A stretch of 64,000 nt of DNA from Arion vulgaris (lineage: Eukaryota > Mollusca > Gastropoda > Stylommatophora > Arionidae), in assembly GCA_020796225.1 (NCBI GenBank), contig CM036762.1, positions 13,194,414 through 13,258,413 on the forward strand. Reading direction: 5' to 3'. The position numbers were made by a program, and so were the translations under genes. Positions 1 to 9,535 of the stretch are shown in pieces. The notes beneath the pieces are model-generated. The model made no database searches and was not told the DNA's origin. It worked only from the letters and a program-made list of their open reading frames with translations. The stretch's first letter is position 1; every line of letters begins with the position of its first letter.

Positions 1-381
1 TGTGCTTATGTAATACAGACCCGCACGGTGTCTTTTCCAAAAGCCACGTTCGTTGTTGAAGACAGTTTCACGTGCGAGTCCCGTAATATTATCTATGCCA
101 TTATCTGCAAGCGGTGCAACAAGGCCTATATTGGGAAACCGGCAGGAGACTCAGTGACCGATTCGCCCAACACTTGCGCGATATACGCCAATGCTCTGTG
201 ACCCTGTAGCTACCCATTTCAATGATACTGGCCATTCAGGAGCTTGCGATGTCCAGGTCACAGCCATCCGATCATGTTCCTCTGATGATCGTAGTCGATT
301 TGCTCTGGAGAATCGGTTGATTTCTTTGTATGGTACCTTGCGACCAAGCGGGCTCAACGTATTACATTCTTATGCTTCTTA
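1..381 (+). pseudogene. Penelope-like element, 3' end with GIY-YIG endonuclease (partial, frameshifted)
   Basis: This is the C-terminal end of a Penelope-like retroelement polyprotein: the GIY-YIG endonuclease that follows the reverse transcriptase and nicks the target DNA. Frame 1 reads CESRNIIYAIICKRC and then AYIG, giving the cysteine pairs and the GIY-YIG-like core (YAI...YIG) of Penelope nucleases. Between about 130 and 155 the frame shifts once; frame 2 then reads DRFAQHLRDIR, VATHFNDTGHS and ENRLISLYGTLRPSGLN, the usual continuation with the R, H and E/N positions of the fold, ending at a stop near 380. The reverse transcriptase would lie upstream of the window. The frameshift makes it inactive as read. 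The domain order and spacing match the Penelope C terminus well, so family assignment is firm; the subfamily is not determined. Confidence 0.8.
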
Positions 382-501
382 GTACTTTCTCTTCCCTGCT
401 TTGTAATCTCTATGGGTATATGTTGCATGTATTACATTCTTATGCTTCTTAGTACTTTCTCTTCCCATGCTTTATAATCTATATGGGTATATGTTGCATG
501 T
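361..501. repeat. 70-bp direct duplication behind the Penelope ORF
   Basis: The sequence starting ATTACATTCTTATGCTTC at 361 recurs at 431, offset exactly 70 bp, with a few substitutions and one small indel. The duplication begins at the end of the nuclease frame and covers the start of the element's 3' untranslated region. Confidence 0.85.
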
Positions 502-771
502 ATTCAAGTTATATATTTACTAGATGTTTCATTGTTTCTTTTCTATTTCTAGTTTTTTTGTGTGTTTTTGTGTTACATTTATTTCGTTATTCGTTTTTAT
601 TCCAGATTTTCCTTAGCTACGTTGGTATTTGGTCGTCCATTTGTGTTTCATTTTAATTTGTCACTCCTGTTTGTTCGTTTGCTTGATAAAGGCCTTGTTG
701 GTCGAAACGTTGCTGTTTATCGTCACTGTTTATGTATTTTGTAAAACTATAGTACTTTGTTTGTACGTGTT
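502..771 (+). other. Penelope 3' flank, T-rich, no gene
   Basis: T-rich sequence between the Penelope nuclease and the next LINE fragment. Apart from the hammerhead-like motif it shows no coding signature. Short open frames here are rich in Phe, Leu and Val, as expected from T-rich DNA. Confidence 0.5.
683..724 (+). ncRNA. Decayed hammerhead-ribozyme-like motif in Penelope 3' region
   Basis: Penelope-like elements are known to carry hammerhead ribozyme motifs. Here TTGATAA (683-689) stands where the core CTGATGA belongs. It is followed by a stem-loop GGCC-TTGT-TGGTC (691-703), then GAAA (704-707), a possible 3-bp stem III (ACG 707-709 with CGT 721-723) and C at 724 as the cleavage position. 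Two core bases differ (C3 to T, G8 to A) and I find no convincing stem I, so the motif should be inactive. The identification leans on the GATRA / GGCC stem / CGAAACG layout and on its place downstream of a Penelope nuclease. Confidence 0.45.
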
Positions 772-1135
772 TCACTACTTCTTTATAGAAGTGTTGGGGG
801 GAAACGTAGTGATCTTGTGTGTGTGCTTGTTAAGGCACTTTGTAAGCTGATATTTATTTTCGTAAGGCTGTTCTTGGTGCCTTCGCTCCATCTTTTGCGT
901 GGTCTTCCTCTTGCTTTGTACTCATACTTTTTCTGTGTGGCTCTCTGTGGTAGGCGATACCAGGGCATTCTTTTCATGTGTCCAAACCATTTAATCTGTT
1001 GTTCTTTTATGAATTGCATGACTGGTTTCACGTCCAGTCTTCTTCTGATTTGTTAATTTCTAAATTTGTCTCTTATTGCTACACCTGCAGCTCTTCCAAT
1101 ACACCTCATCTCTGTCGTTATGACTTTCCGCTGAT
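772..1135 (-). pseudogene. LINE reverse-transcriptase C-terminal tail, copy 1
   Basis: Read on the minus strand, this gives VMQFIKEQQIKWFGHMKRMP, then ARGRPRKRW and a degraded end. QxxWFGHxxRM followed by GRPRKRW is the conserved C-terminal signature after the reverse-transcriptase domain of many invertebrate APE-type LINEs. The piece is 5'-truncated and frameshifted. A second copy of the same family lies at 61,120-61,625 in the same orientation. The two align over several hundred bases, including the non-coding GTGATCTTGTGTGTG stretch at the element's 3' end. Confidence 0.75.
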
Positions 1136-1159
1136 TTTCCGTTGAGTGTGATCTTCTTC

Positions 1160-1520
1160 TTCTTTATTTTGTCGTCACACTGCTACCGGGTTGTTGCCCA
1201 ATGTCGTGGTTTTCTGTTTTTGTCTTGCGCTGTTCTGGTGGCTTGTGTGATTGTTACCTTTGCTCTTTCACAGGATTCTGCTACGCCATCTAATCATCTT
1301 TTCCGTGGTCTTCCTCTTGCCTTCTTTCCCGATGTTCTGTTGTAGAAGACTCTGTATACTGTGGAGTTTTGATGCATTCTTATTAAGTGGCCAAACCACT
1401 TCATTCTTTGTTTATCTATGCAATTCAAGCACGGTTTTGTGCCAACTTTCTTTCTTATGCTGATGTTGGTGATTCTGTCTTTCTTGTGTTATTGGTAACT
1501 TTTCGCAGGCAACGCATTTC
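1160..1520 (-). pseudogene. LINE reverse-transcriptase C-terminal tail, related family
   Basis: The minus strand reads DRITNISIRKKVGTKPC, then QRMKWFGHLIRM, KKARGRPRK and DGVAESCERAKVTITQAT. This is the same tail architecture as the neighbouring fragment (WFGHxxRM, GRPRK, then an amphipathic segment) but a clearly different sequence. At least one frameshift separates the GRPRK part from the last part. It lies head-to-tail with the fragment at 772-1,135, so two related LINE ends sit side by side. Confidence 0.7.
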
Positions 1521-2060
1521 ACATGTTGAGTGTGATAACATCTAGAAATAGATTAACGCACTACCTGGGAATAGAACTGGCAGAACACAAATTCAAGGAC
1601 AGGAAAACAAGAATGTAACTTTGGAGCAGGATGTTCCCCAATAGGTAGATATGATACCAACATTGTTCCCTGTGTCATCATCAAACTCTACCACATCCTG
1701 TCGGGACTTGGCTTTCATGACAGCAGATTGAAATGTCGTCTTGTCCTGTGTAAGGTGTTCGGTGTCTGCCACAGTCATACTCAACTCCTCTATGACACCC
1801 TGCACTCAACTTCTCCTTGGTCTTCATCTCCTTCACCTTGGCTGAAATCGGATGCACATGTCCTAAACTTGTAGAAATCTATGCGTTTAGAGGCCTACCA
1901 AACCAATGTGCAACGTATACACGTTCTTGGCAAAGATCAGACATATCACAAAGAGTGATTAAAATTGGTCGTAAAGAACGAACGCAAAGAAGAAGAAGAT
2001 CTCCTTCATCTACCCGGTAATATGCTCTCCAGAATTATTTTCTCCAGCAAATCAAGTCGC
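1521..2060. other. Unassigned 540 bp, possible LINE debris
   Basis: No confident gene. A 70-residue minus-strand open frame (1,593-1,805) contains TEHLTQDKTTFQSAVMKAKS, which loosely resembles the last helix of LINE tails (LAxDRxxFRxxV) but lacks the GHxxR and GRP motifs. The rest shows nothing recognisable. Confidence 0.3.
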
Positions 2061-2072
2061 TTTATATCATTA

Positions 2073-2450
2073 TCAAATAGCTTGTCCTGAGCAGAACTTT
2101 GCCACCCCAACAGTCCTCCGGAATTTCTCTCTCTCATAGGCCAGATGTCCTGCCTCTGCTGCCGGTATGTTCAAACCATCAGTTACATCCTGAATCCATA
2201 TTCTCCGTGGTCTTCCTCTTCTCCTTTTTGCCGGTATGCTTCCTTCCATGATGGTCTTCTCCAGCCATTCATGTCTTTTTATATGTCCAAAATATCTCAA
2301 TTTTCTCTTTCTTATTTGTAGCATCAGCCAGTTTTCTTTGATTTTGAGTTCTTTCTGGATAGGTCTGTTTGTTCCCTTCTCTGTCCAAGATATACGAAGG
2401 ACTCGTCTGTAACACTATATTCAAAAGCACATATATGTTTTTCCACTTCT
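2073..2450 (-). pseudogene. LINE reverse-transcriptase C-terminal tail
   Basis: The minus strand reads LRYFGHIKRHEWLEKTIMEG, then RRRGRPRRIWIQDVTDGL and YEREKFRRTVGVAK. This is the standard LINE tail: a YFGHxxRH motif, KTIMEG, GRPRRxWxxDV and a final basic helix. Upstream on the same strand (2,325-2,450) weaker matches to the end of the reverse-transcriptase thumb are visible in another frame. A noisy copy of the same family lies at 22,800-22,980. There is no complete domain, so it is a dead fragment. Confidence 0.75.
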
Positions 2451-2459
2451 CTATTAAAT

Positions 2460-2720
2460 GTCCATGCTTCACGCATTATATATATATACAATATATTTCA
2501 TTTTTATCCCTTTTTATATTTCTTATCAGCCACTTCTCTTCAAGTTTAAGCTGCTGAAAAATTGACATATTTGTTCTTTTTTTCTGTCCATTGCATTTCA
2601 AGTACTCGTCACAAATATTAGAAGTTACAGACAGAGAAAATCATACTAAGCAAACTATATAATGACATTCAAGAAAAAGTGTGCAGTTTCAACTTGAGGA
2701 GCATATGAGAATGTTCTTAA
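2460..2720. other. AT-rich spacer, no gene
   Basis: Contains a short TATATA run near 2,478-2,490; otherwise I see no coding, RNA or repeat signature. Confidence 0.4.
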
Positions 2721-2847
2721 CTGGTTGACTCACATAAGCCGCTGGGATCACCACTGTGCATTTTTTAGATTTATTTTAACGAAAATTCGTTTACCTACAA
2801 AATGGTATATTATTCATAAAAATCTGTTACTAATTAAGAAAACTGCA
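2721..2847. repeat. Interspersed repeat G, copy 1
   Basis: Aligns along its whole length with 63,872-64,000 at the other end of the window. Shared landmarks are CTGGTTG at the start, ATAAGCCG, CGTTTACCTACAAAAT against CATTTACCTACAAAAT, and a shared end around AAACTGCA. No terminal inverted repeats or coding potential are visible, so the class is unknown. Confidence 0.7.
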
Positions 2848-2944
2848 GTTGAATTTGTATATACACCTGCAATGGGAAAATATAAGATAATTTTAATTCA
2901 GCCACAGCCCATTTTTTCAATTTGGTAGCCAATCTTAAAAGCTC

Positions 2945-3054
2945 TATATTGGAAGAGTGAGACCAGTCCAATATGGCATTGCATCAAGATCAACGACGGT
3001 ATATTGGAAGACTGAGACCAGTCCAATATGGCATTGCATCAAGATCAACGACGG
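2945..3054. repeat. 55-bp tandem duplication
   Basis: Two near-identical 55-bp units start at 2,945 and 3,000 (TATATTGGAAGAGTGAGACC and TATATTGGAAGACTGAGACC), differing at one position. The near identity suggests a recent event. Confidence 0.9.
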
Positions 3055-3264
3055 CCAAGCCGAAGTATTTGACAATAGACAGTCTACAGAACCAGACAAT
3101 GGTAAAAGTAACTGGTGGCATTAACTTAACACCCATCAAAGAACTTATAAGAACTATAAACTTTTGCCCAATTGAAGATAGGAAACAGTCTATAGAAAAA
3201 TGAAGACGACTGATAGAGCAATGTAAAAGTACGAGGTAAAGGAACTTTTTTTCCATACCTCGAG

Positions 3265-3375
3265 GTATATTGGGTAATAAGGTGTTAGGCACGTATTTGT
3301 CATTAACCGTTGCCACACGATGTTTGATGTGGTCAACAGCACCCGGTGTACCAGATAATAAATGTCTTTGAATAA
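3265..3375 (-). repeat. SINE family D, 3' body fragment
   Basis: On the minus strand this contains a variant of TGTTGACCACATCACCC, followed by CATCGTGTGGCAACG and AAATACGTGCCTAA. That is the 3' body of the SINE seen in full, with a tRNA-like head, at 29,636-29,870 and as tails at 11,430-11,620 and 37,340-37,485. The tRNA-like head is missing here. Confidence 0.65.
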
Positions 3376-3724
3376 GATATCTCATTCAAACAAACTTTGC
3401 AGAAACAATGAGAAAATAGAAATGTGAGAACAGATACCAACAATGCTTCTACGTTAAAGCTCATCCACACTGCACACAAACTCCTAATCAGAAAAATCAA
3501 TACCTCCCAAACAAATAGAGAATAATGATGGTAGTGATCAAATAAAAAACAGAGTGGCCGAACCACAAAAAGTAGACATAACAATGAAATGTATATATTA
3601 AAATAACATTCTACTAACATCTGAGCTCACGTATAAACCAATGGATCAGCTACTAAGGCAATAGAAAATAGAGTAGGTGGAATATTTTACAATCTAGGTA
3701 ATTACACATAGAAATGATTATCAG
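3376..3724. other. AT-rich spacer, no gene
   Basis: Open frames on the minus strand are hydrophobic, low-complexity and not recognised. No repeat match to the rest of the window was noticed. Confidence 0.4.
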
Positions 3725-3850
3725 TAACATCATCATCATCAGGTGCCGTCTCAACATCGAAGGTTGACTGCTGTGAATATCCAGCATCCTCTGTCTTTCG
3801 CCTTGGTGTTGCACATTGCCAGACTGTAACCTGTCCATTTCTTAAAGTTT
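3725..3850 (-). pseudogene. LINE 3' terminal remnant ending in (ATG)n
   Basis: The minus strand reads DRLQSGNVQHQGERQRMLD, then SMLRRHLMMMM, with a short ATC/GAT microsatellite at the end. Several LINE families seen in this window end in a comparable trinucleotide tail (39,120-39,348 and 61,630-61,880). No catalytic motif is present. Confidence 0.5.
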
Positions 3851-3879
3851 TCCTCCCACTTATGTAGTTTTGGTAACAA

Positions 3880-5597
3880 CAGGTAAATTAAGTAACTAAA
3901 ACTACACTAGAACATACATTTGATTTGCATGTCTAAAACTACATCACAATGTACTGTTGACTTGAATAACTGAAACTACATCAGAATGTACTGTTGACTT
4001 GAATAATTGAAACTACATCAGAATGTACTGTTGACTTGAATAACTGAAACTACATCAGAATGTACTGTTGACTTGAATAACTGAAACTACATCACAATGT
4101 ACTGTTGACTTGAATAATTGAAACTACATCAGAATGTACTGTTGACTTGAATAACTGAAACTACATCACAATGTACTGTTGACTTGAATAATTGAAACTA
4201 CATCAGAATGTACCGTTGACTTGAATAACTGAAACTACACCAGAATGTACTGTTGACTTGAATAACTGAAAATACATCACAATGTACTGTTGACTTGAAT
4301 AATTGAATCTACATCAGAATGTACTGTTGATTTGAATAACTGAAACTACATCAGAATGTACTGTTGACTTGAATAACTGAAACTACATCAGAATGTACTG
4401 TTGACTTGAATGACTGAAACTACATCACAATGTACTGTTGACTTGAATAACTGAAACTACATCACAATGTACTGTTGACTTGATTAACTGAAACTACATC
4501 ACAATGTACTGTTGACTTGAATAACTGAAACTACATCACAATGTACTGTTGACTTGAATAACTGAAACTACATCACAATGTACTGTTGACTTGAATAACT
4601 GAAACTACATCACAATGTACTGTTGACTTGAATAACTGAAACTACATCACAATGTACTGTTGACTTGAATAACTGAAACTACATCACAATGTACTGTTGA
4701 CTTGAATAACTGAAACTACATCACAATGTACTGTTGACTTGAATAACTGAAACTACATCACAATGTACTGTTGACTTGAATAACTGAAACTACATCACAA
4801 TGTACTGTTGACTTGAATAACTGAAACTACATCACAATGTACTGTTGACTTGAATAACTGAAACTACATCACAATGTACTGTTGACTTGAATAACTGAAA
4901 CTACATCAGAATGTACTGTTGACTTGAATAACTGAAACTACATCACAATGTACTGTTGACTTGAATAACTGAAACTACATCAGAATATACTGTTGACTTG
5001 AATAACTGAAATTACATCACAATGTACTGTTGACTTGAATAACTGAAACTACATCACAATGTACCGTTGACTTGAATAACTAAAACTACATCACAATGTA
5101 CCGTTGACTTGAATAACTGAAACTACATCACAATGTACCGTTGACTTGAATAACTAAAACTACATCACAATGTACTGTTGACTTGAATAACTAAAACTAC
5201 ATCACAATGTACTGTTGACTTGAATAACTAAAACTACATCACAATGTACTGTTGACTTGAATAACTAAAACTACATCACAATGTACCGTTGACTTGAATA
5301 ACAAACTACATCACAATGTACTGTTGACTTGAATAACTGAAACTACATCACAATGTACTGTTGACTTGAATAACTAAAACTACATCACAATGTACCGTTG
5401 ACTTGAATAACAAACTACATCACAATGTACCGTTACTTGAATAACTAAAACTACATCACAATGTACCGTTGACTTGAATAACTAAAACTACATCACAATG
5501 TACCGTTGACTTGATTAACTAAAACTACATCACAATGTACCGTTGACTTGATTAACTAAAACTACATCACAATGTACTGTTGACTTGAATAACTAAA
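3880..5597. repeat. Minisatellite, 37-bp unit, about 46 copies
   Basis: A 37-bp unit (AACTGAAACTACATCACAAT followed by GTACTGTTGACTTGAAT) repeats for 1.7 kb. Variant sites are CACAATG/CAGAATG, TACTG/TACCG and AACTGAAA/AACTAAAA. CAGAATG variants cluster in the first 600 bp, the middle is almost uniform, and TACCG plus AACTAAAA dominate from about 5,050 on. There are no unique spacers between units. The array starts right behind a LINE 3' end. Confidence 0.97.
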
Positions 5598-6060
5598 ATC
5601 ATAAAGAAACGTGTATAAAGCTACAAAAGAGCGAAGAAAGAAAAGCGAAATATGGGATAACGATTTAAAAACTAGAGAATCAGGATCACCTCGACCACCC
5701 TGTATAGTCTAAAATAAATTGTGTATTACAATCATTTCAAGTCCATATCACCATCACTTCGTCCATGACACTCCATTCCGAAATAGTACTTCATGTCGGC
5801 ATAAAACGGAACGTCCGTCAATTATTTTCGGTATTTTTTGCATCGAGACCGGAAGTCGCGGTTTAGAAATAAACCAATCAAATTGATATATACGTTTCAT
5901 AACACACTTTGGACTGAGTGTTTATATCCTGGTGAACCAGAACCTTTCACGTGTTATATTTTTTTTTACCTTAGTCCGTTATGAATTTAGCCGTAGTCAG
6001 GGAGCTTAATATGGCACCTCTGACTTATTTTTGTGTGAAGGTTTGCTTTCCTTATCATCA
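5598..6060. other. Unassigned 460 bp, no gene
   Basis: Unique-looking, moderately AT-rich sequence with no long open frame, SINE promoter boxes or inverted ends that I can identify. Confidence 0.4.
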
Positions 6061-6069
6061 ATATCCCTC

Positions 6070-6370
6070 GCCATTCTGACGAGTCTTACTCCCATTTGTG
6101 AGGTACATGTAATTTAAATCCCTAAGTAAATGATCAGGAAACATGTAGCCCAACCACTTAATTAGCACGGCATGTAGTTACTAGCGACGCATGTTATCAA
6201 CTTCACTATAGACGCCCAAGATGTCTTATGTTGGTTGAGGAAATAGTGCTCTGATCTCTCTTTGTAAGGTGGTTGATGTTGTCATTAAGGTTAGCACTGG
6301 CCATATGGCTGTACACCTCTCTTCCTGTGCCTCCCAAGGACCATCTGTTCAGCCAAATTTCTTTATTTAC
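6070..6370 (-). pseudogene. LINE C-terminal fragment (post-RT / RNase H-like region)
   Basis: The minus strand reads EIWLNRWSLGGTGREVYSHM, then NDNINHLTKRDQSTI and TNIRHLGRL. The pattern W-x-W-x-GxTGRxxY, then INxLxRRDQ and LRxxH is found at the C-terminal end of many LINE polyproteins, just before a CxLC zinc-binding motif. The motif block covers about 50 residues before the frame is lost near 6,206; the continuation (6,070-6,200) has decayed. Confidence 0.55.
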
Positions 6371-6569
6371 TGTCCTTAGGATTTGCTTTGTTATATGGAG
6401 AGTTATTGCTGTGATTGGTTGTGATCTATAGACGACTAGTGGTAAGTCAGTAACCGTGAAACTACAGTTTGATAAGTAGACATAGAAAAATAATAAACAA
6501 AATGGGACGAATTCAGAACGAGTGATGCCGTCAGAGAAATGCCTGATCAACCACTAGTAACAACTGTTA

Positions 6570-6860
6570 TAATAAATAGAAGATAAAGTTATGTTGGGCA
6601 TACTCTGAGAAGAAAGGATAAAAAAATTAAAAAGTAGGATTTTGAGTAGGATGCAAAGTGTTCAAGAAAGAATTAACGTCTGGGGCAACCCTAAACGCAC
6701 TTTACTGCGAGAGGCGAAAAATGTCGGACTCAATTTCATAAAGACAATTGACCGAATTGCACAGCGTAGAGTGGTATGGAGAAATTGCTTGAAGGCCCTA
6801 TGTCACGTATATCAGTACGAGAAGAATACAATAATTATTCTAAATATAACCTCGATTATT
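6570..6860 (+). pseudogene. LINE reverse-transcriptase C-terminal tail
   Basis: The plus strand reads VGHTLRRKDKKIKK, a stop, then VWGNPKRTLLREAKNVGL and TIDRIAQRRVVWRNCLKALC. This corresponds to the tail pattern lGHtLRR / (GR)PKRTWRRE / IxxIAQxRxxWRxxVxAL. The GRP motif has become GNP, and in-frame stops split it. The orientation is opposite to the fragment at 6,070-6,370, so the two come from different elements. Confidence 0.7.
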
Positions 6861-6879
6861 GATAAATCTTACAGATAAA

Positions 6880-7374
6880 CAAATCTGTATCTATGTTGTT
6901 TCTTCACTGTCAACTTTCCACTTCCATTATTTAAATATCCTGTTTCTGTTTACCGAAACGAAATAACCGAATTCTACTGCCACTTGTATATAAAACCACT
7001 GTAATATATGTAATAAAATTGCATAAATATATCCAGGATTTACTTCTTTTACCGACACTTACCTGAATTAATTTGATTAATTTATGCTAATCTTAATGTC
7101 AATAGGTAAGTAATTGTATTGTGCTGTATATAGTATATTGATCTTGTAACGCTTAACGGAGTAAAGTTTTAAAGGGTAAAGGCCTACATGTAGCAGGATT
7201 TAACATTCTAAGGTTATGTGGCCAGTTTCCTTCTTGGTAGTCTTATATTCTCTCACTAAATATTCAGGGACACATTTACAATTAGATCAACTGTAACTTG
7301 TTTGACACGGGAGCTGTTTCTTTTCATTTTAATGCCATTGCAATAAGAAAAGAGCTGTGCTCTGACCATTTGTA
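6880..7374. other. AT-rich spacer, no gene
   Basis: No coding or repeat signal recognised in this 495-bp interval. Confidence 0.4.
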
Positions 7375-7862
7375 ATCATCAGCACTCTAACCATTTATCA
7401 ACTATACCAGCTCTCAACCATATGTCAACATTAGCACTGGAATCATGTGTCCACATCAACACTCTAACCATTTGTCAACTATACCAACACCCAACCATAT
7501 GTCAACATCAACACTCTAACCATGTGTCAACTATACCAGCTCTATAACCATTTATCAACTATACCAGCACCCAACCATATGTCAACATTAACACTCTAAC
7601 CATTTGTCAACTATACCAGCTCTATAACCATTTATCAACTATACCAGCACCCAACCATATGTCAACATCAACACTCTAACCATTTGTCAACTATACCAGC
7701 TCTATAACCATTTATCAACTATACCAGCACCCAACCATATGTCAACATTAACACTCTAACCATTTGTCAACTATACCAGCTCTATAACCATTTATCAACT
7801 ATACCAGCACCCAACCATATGTCAACATTAACACTCTAACCATTTGTCAACTATAGCAATCT
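7375..7862. repeat. Higher-order tandem repeat, 80-bp unit of three submonomers
   Basis: The composite unit is made of three related 25-28 bp submonomers, each starting ACCATNTGTCAAC or ACCATTTATCAAC. Landmark TCTATAACCA falls at 7,541, 7,621, 7,701 and 7,781, an exact 80-bp period. The first submonomers (7,375-7,500) and the last are more divergent, as is common at array edges. Confidence 0.92.
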
Positions 7863-8006
7863 AACATTTTGCCAACTGCAACACTATAACCATTTAACAA
7901 CACCATGACTCTAACATACACACAGTACCATTAACAATTAAACCCAATGGAACTAGGTTTTTAAAAAAAATTCAGGAACAAAGTTCCACTAAAAAATAAA
8001 CCTTTC

Positions 8007-8145
8007 ATTGTTTTCTATGAAGTCTGTCAATCAATGTGAACAATATACACGTTTTTAGTATTTTGTTAAAATAAAGTGTAGTTACTATTTTCAACAGTAC
8101 ACAATATATTATGTTGCTATTGGTCTCGGTAATTTCAAGAAACTT
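8007..8145. repeat. Interspersed repeat H, copy 1
   Basis: Matches 11,711-11,815 in the same orientation. Shared blocks are AGTCTGTCAATCAATGTGAA, TAGTTACTATTTTC and ATTTCAAG/TTTTCAAG at the end. Class unknown, no coding potential. Confidence 0.7.
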
Positions 8146-8298
8146 AACGATGTTGCGCTACCAAATATAAACAATGATTACTGGGCTAAATGTGAGAACC
8201 ATGTCTTCAAAGAGGAAGTGTGCTATTTGGGACAGGAAAGAATAGTTTGGTTTTCGTTTTCCCCTGACAGCAGTCATCAATCTCCTAGAACGTCTGAC

Positions 8299-8457
8299 CA
8301 GGGGCGGCTCGTCATTGAGGGCCAGTGGGGCCCCGCAACACCAATAATCGAAAGGGGGAATAACTTCCAGGAATAGTAAATTTTTTTTTTTAAAACATGA
8401 TTTTTCCGAAAATGTGCGTCTGGTCCAACCAAGAAAAATGACCACGCGCCGCCACTG
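8299..8457. mobile_element. hAT-type MITE (159 bp) with perfect 8-bp target-site duplication
   Basis: The ends are inverted: left CAGGGGCGGCTCGTC, right (reverse complement) CAGTGGCGGCGCGTGGTC. The element is flanked on both sides by the identical octamer CGTCTGAC (8,291-8,298 and 8,458-8,465). CAGNGGCGG termini and 8-bp duplications are typical of hAT transposons. At 159 bp with no coding capacity it is a non-autonomous miniature element that needed a transposase from elsewhere. It sits 53 bp before a SINE. Confidence 0.85.
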
Positions 8458-8510
8458 CGTCTGACCATGAATAAGATGATACGTGGGTTCGATGTAAGGG
8501 TCTTTGCATG

Positions 8511-8935
8511 CACGGGGTAACGTGCTTGCCTCTCGCTCCAAACGTGTTCGGATTGTTCCCCGTGTATTGCGATATTTTCCAGAGATTCCTGATATCAAAG
8601 TAGGTGAGATCAAGTTTCTAGTCATATCGAAGACGGTTGAATGAATGTAGGTACAGTGTTTAAGATGAACACGTAAAAACAACCATTGACAGTTTCAAAT
8701 AGATAAGATATTCTACAAAACCGCTACCTGATCAAAATGTATTAAACGGATTAAAATAAAATTCCGACAATTTCGACTATCTTCAAAATTACATTAGATG
8801 CCTAGCCGATGTTGCAGAGATCGTGCACTGCCGATGAGATCTTCTTGTGTAAGAAAAAGATCAGAGCACACATGGTTATTCATCGAAGTGCAACGATGAA
8901 GGTCCTATCAATCAATCAATTATGTTTTCTTCGTT
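8511..8935 (+). repeat. SINE family A, copy 1
   Basis: A tRNA-like head (GGGGTAACGTGCTTGCC as box A, GTGTTCGGATTGTTCCC as box B) is followed by a body shared with 61,915-62,350: GTAGGTGAGATC, CTAGTCATATCG, GAGATCTTC and the (ATCA)n-type end CCTATCAATCAATCAA. Internal pol III boxes plus a shared non-coding body define a tRNA-derived SINE. It depends on a LINE for movement; the partner is unknown. Confidence 0.8.
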
Positions 8936-8969
8936 TGATCACTTCAACAAACACTGTTTTTTGTTAAAG

Positions 8970-9105
8970 TCTCCCCCAAATGACAGTATAGAAGTCTCCC
9001 CAAGTGACATATAAAAGACTCCCCAAGTGACAGTATAGAAGTCTCCCCAAGTGACAGTATAGAAGTATCTTCAAATAGACAGTATAGAAGTCTCCCCAAG
9101 GCACA
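8970..9105. repeat. Minisatellite, 24-bp unit, about 6 copies
   Basis: The unit AGTCTCCCCAAGTGACAGTA plus TAGA is repeated about six times with point differences. Confidence 0.9.
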
Positions 9106-9299
9106 GCTGAAGAAGCGCATATGATTTTCAAAAGTATGCTATATATGCAATTACAGTAAGTTTTTTTTTTGCAGAAACACAATTTATTATGTCATCTGAA
9201 AAGTACAAATTAACAAACATCTTTAAGAAAATGTCTATACTTGCTTAAATGCATATTATAAAATCACAATGTCATAGCAAATATATAAAAAAGGTCTAT

Positions 9300-9535
9300 A
9301 GTAAAAGGATTGACTTTATTGCAGCAGCCAGGTTTCCACATATAGCTCCGTTCTTGTCGACAGAAATAGCATGACATAAACCAAGAAAACTGCACAAAAC
9401 ACTCCGTATCTCTTGCAACAATTCTAGGAATCACTTGAAAAAGTGCACATGTGATTCGGTCCCAGGTTCGAATCCACAACCTTCAGAACAACAGGCAAAC
9501 GACTTAACCACTTCACCATTAATACCCCCATAGTA
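9300..9535 (-). repeat. SINE family B, copy 1
   Basis: The minus strand has a tRNA-like head: GGTGAAGTGGTTAAGTCG (box A, complement of 9,500-9,518) and GTGGATTCGAACCTGG (box B, around 9,460-9,476). The body contains the complement of TCGACAGAAATAGCATGACA. Copies in the same orientation lie at 11,140-11,365 and, noisy, at 13,975-14,175. This is a tRNA-derived SINE rather than a tRNA gene: the acceptor stem is not closed and the body is shared among copies. Confidence 0.8.

Noticed and set aside
683..724. Active hammerhead ribozyme
   Set aside because: Two invariant core bases are changed and stem I is not apparent, so only a remnant is claimed.
3880..5597. CRISPR-like periodic repeat (37 bp)
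   Set aside because: The units are contiguous with no unique spacers, there are no cas genes, and the context is animal repeat DNA.
8158..8682. 174-codon minus-strand open frame
   Set aside because: It spans a hAT MITE and the head of SINE A; no conserved domain, so an accident of non-coding repeats.
9449..9520. True tRNA gene on the minus strand
   Set aside because: Box A and box B are present, but the arms do not pair into a cloverleaf and the same sequence continues into a shared SINE body in other copies.
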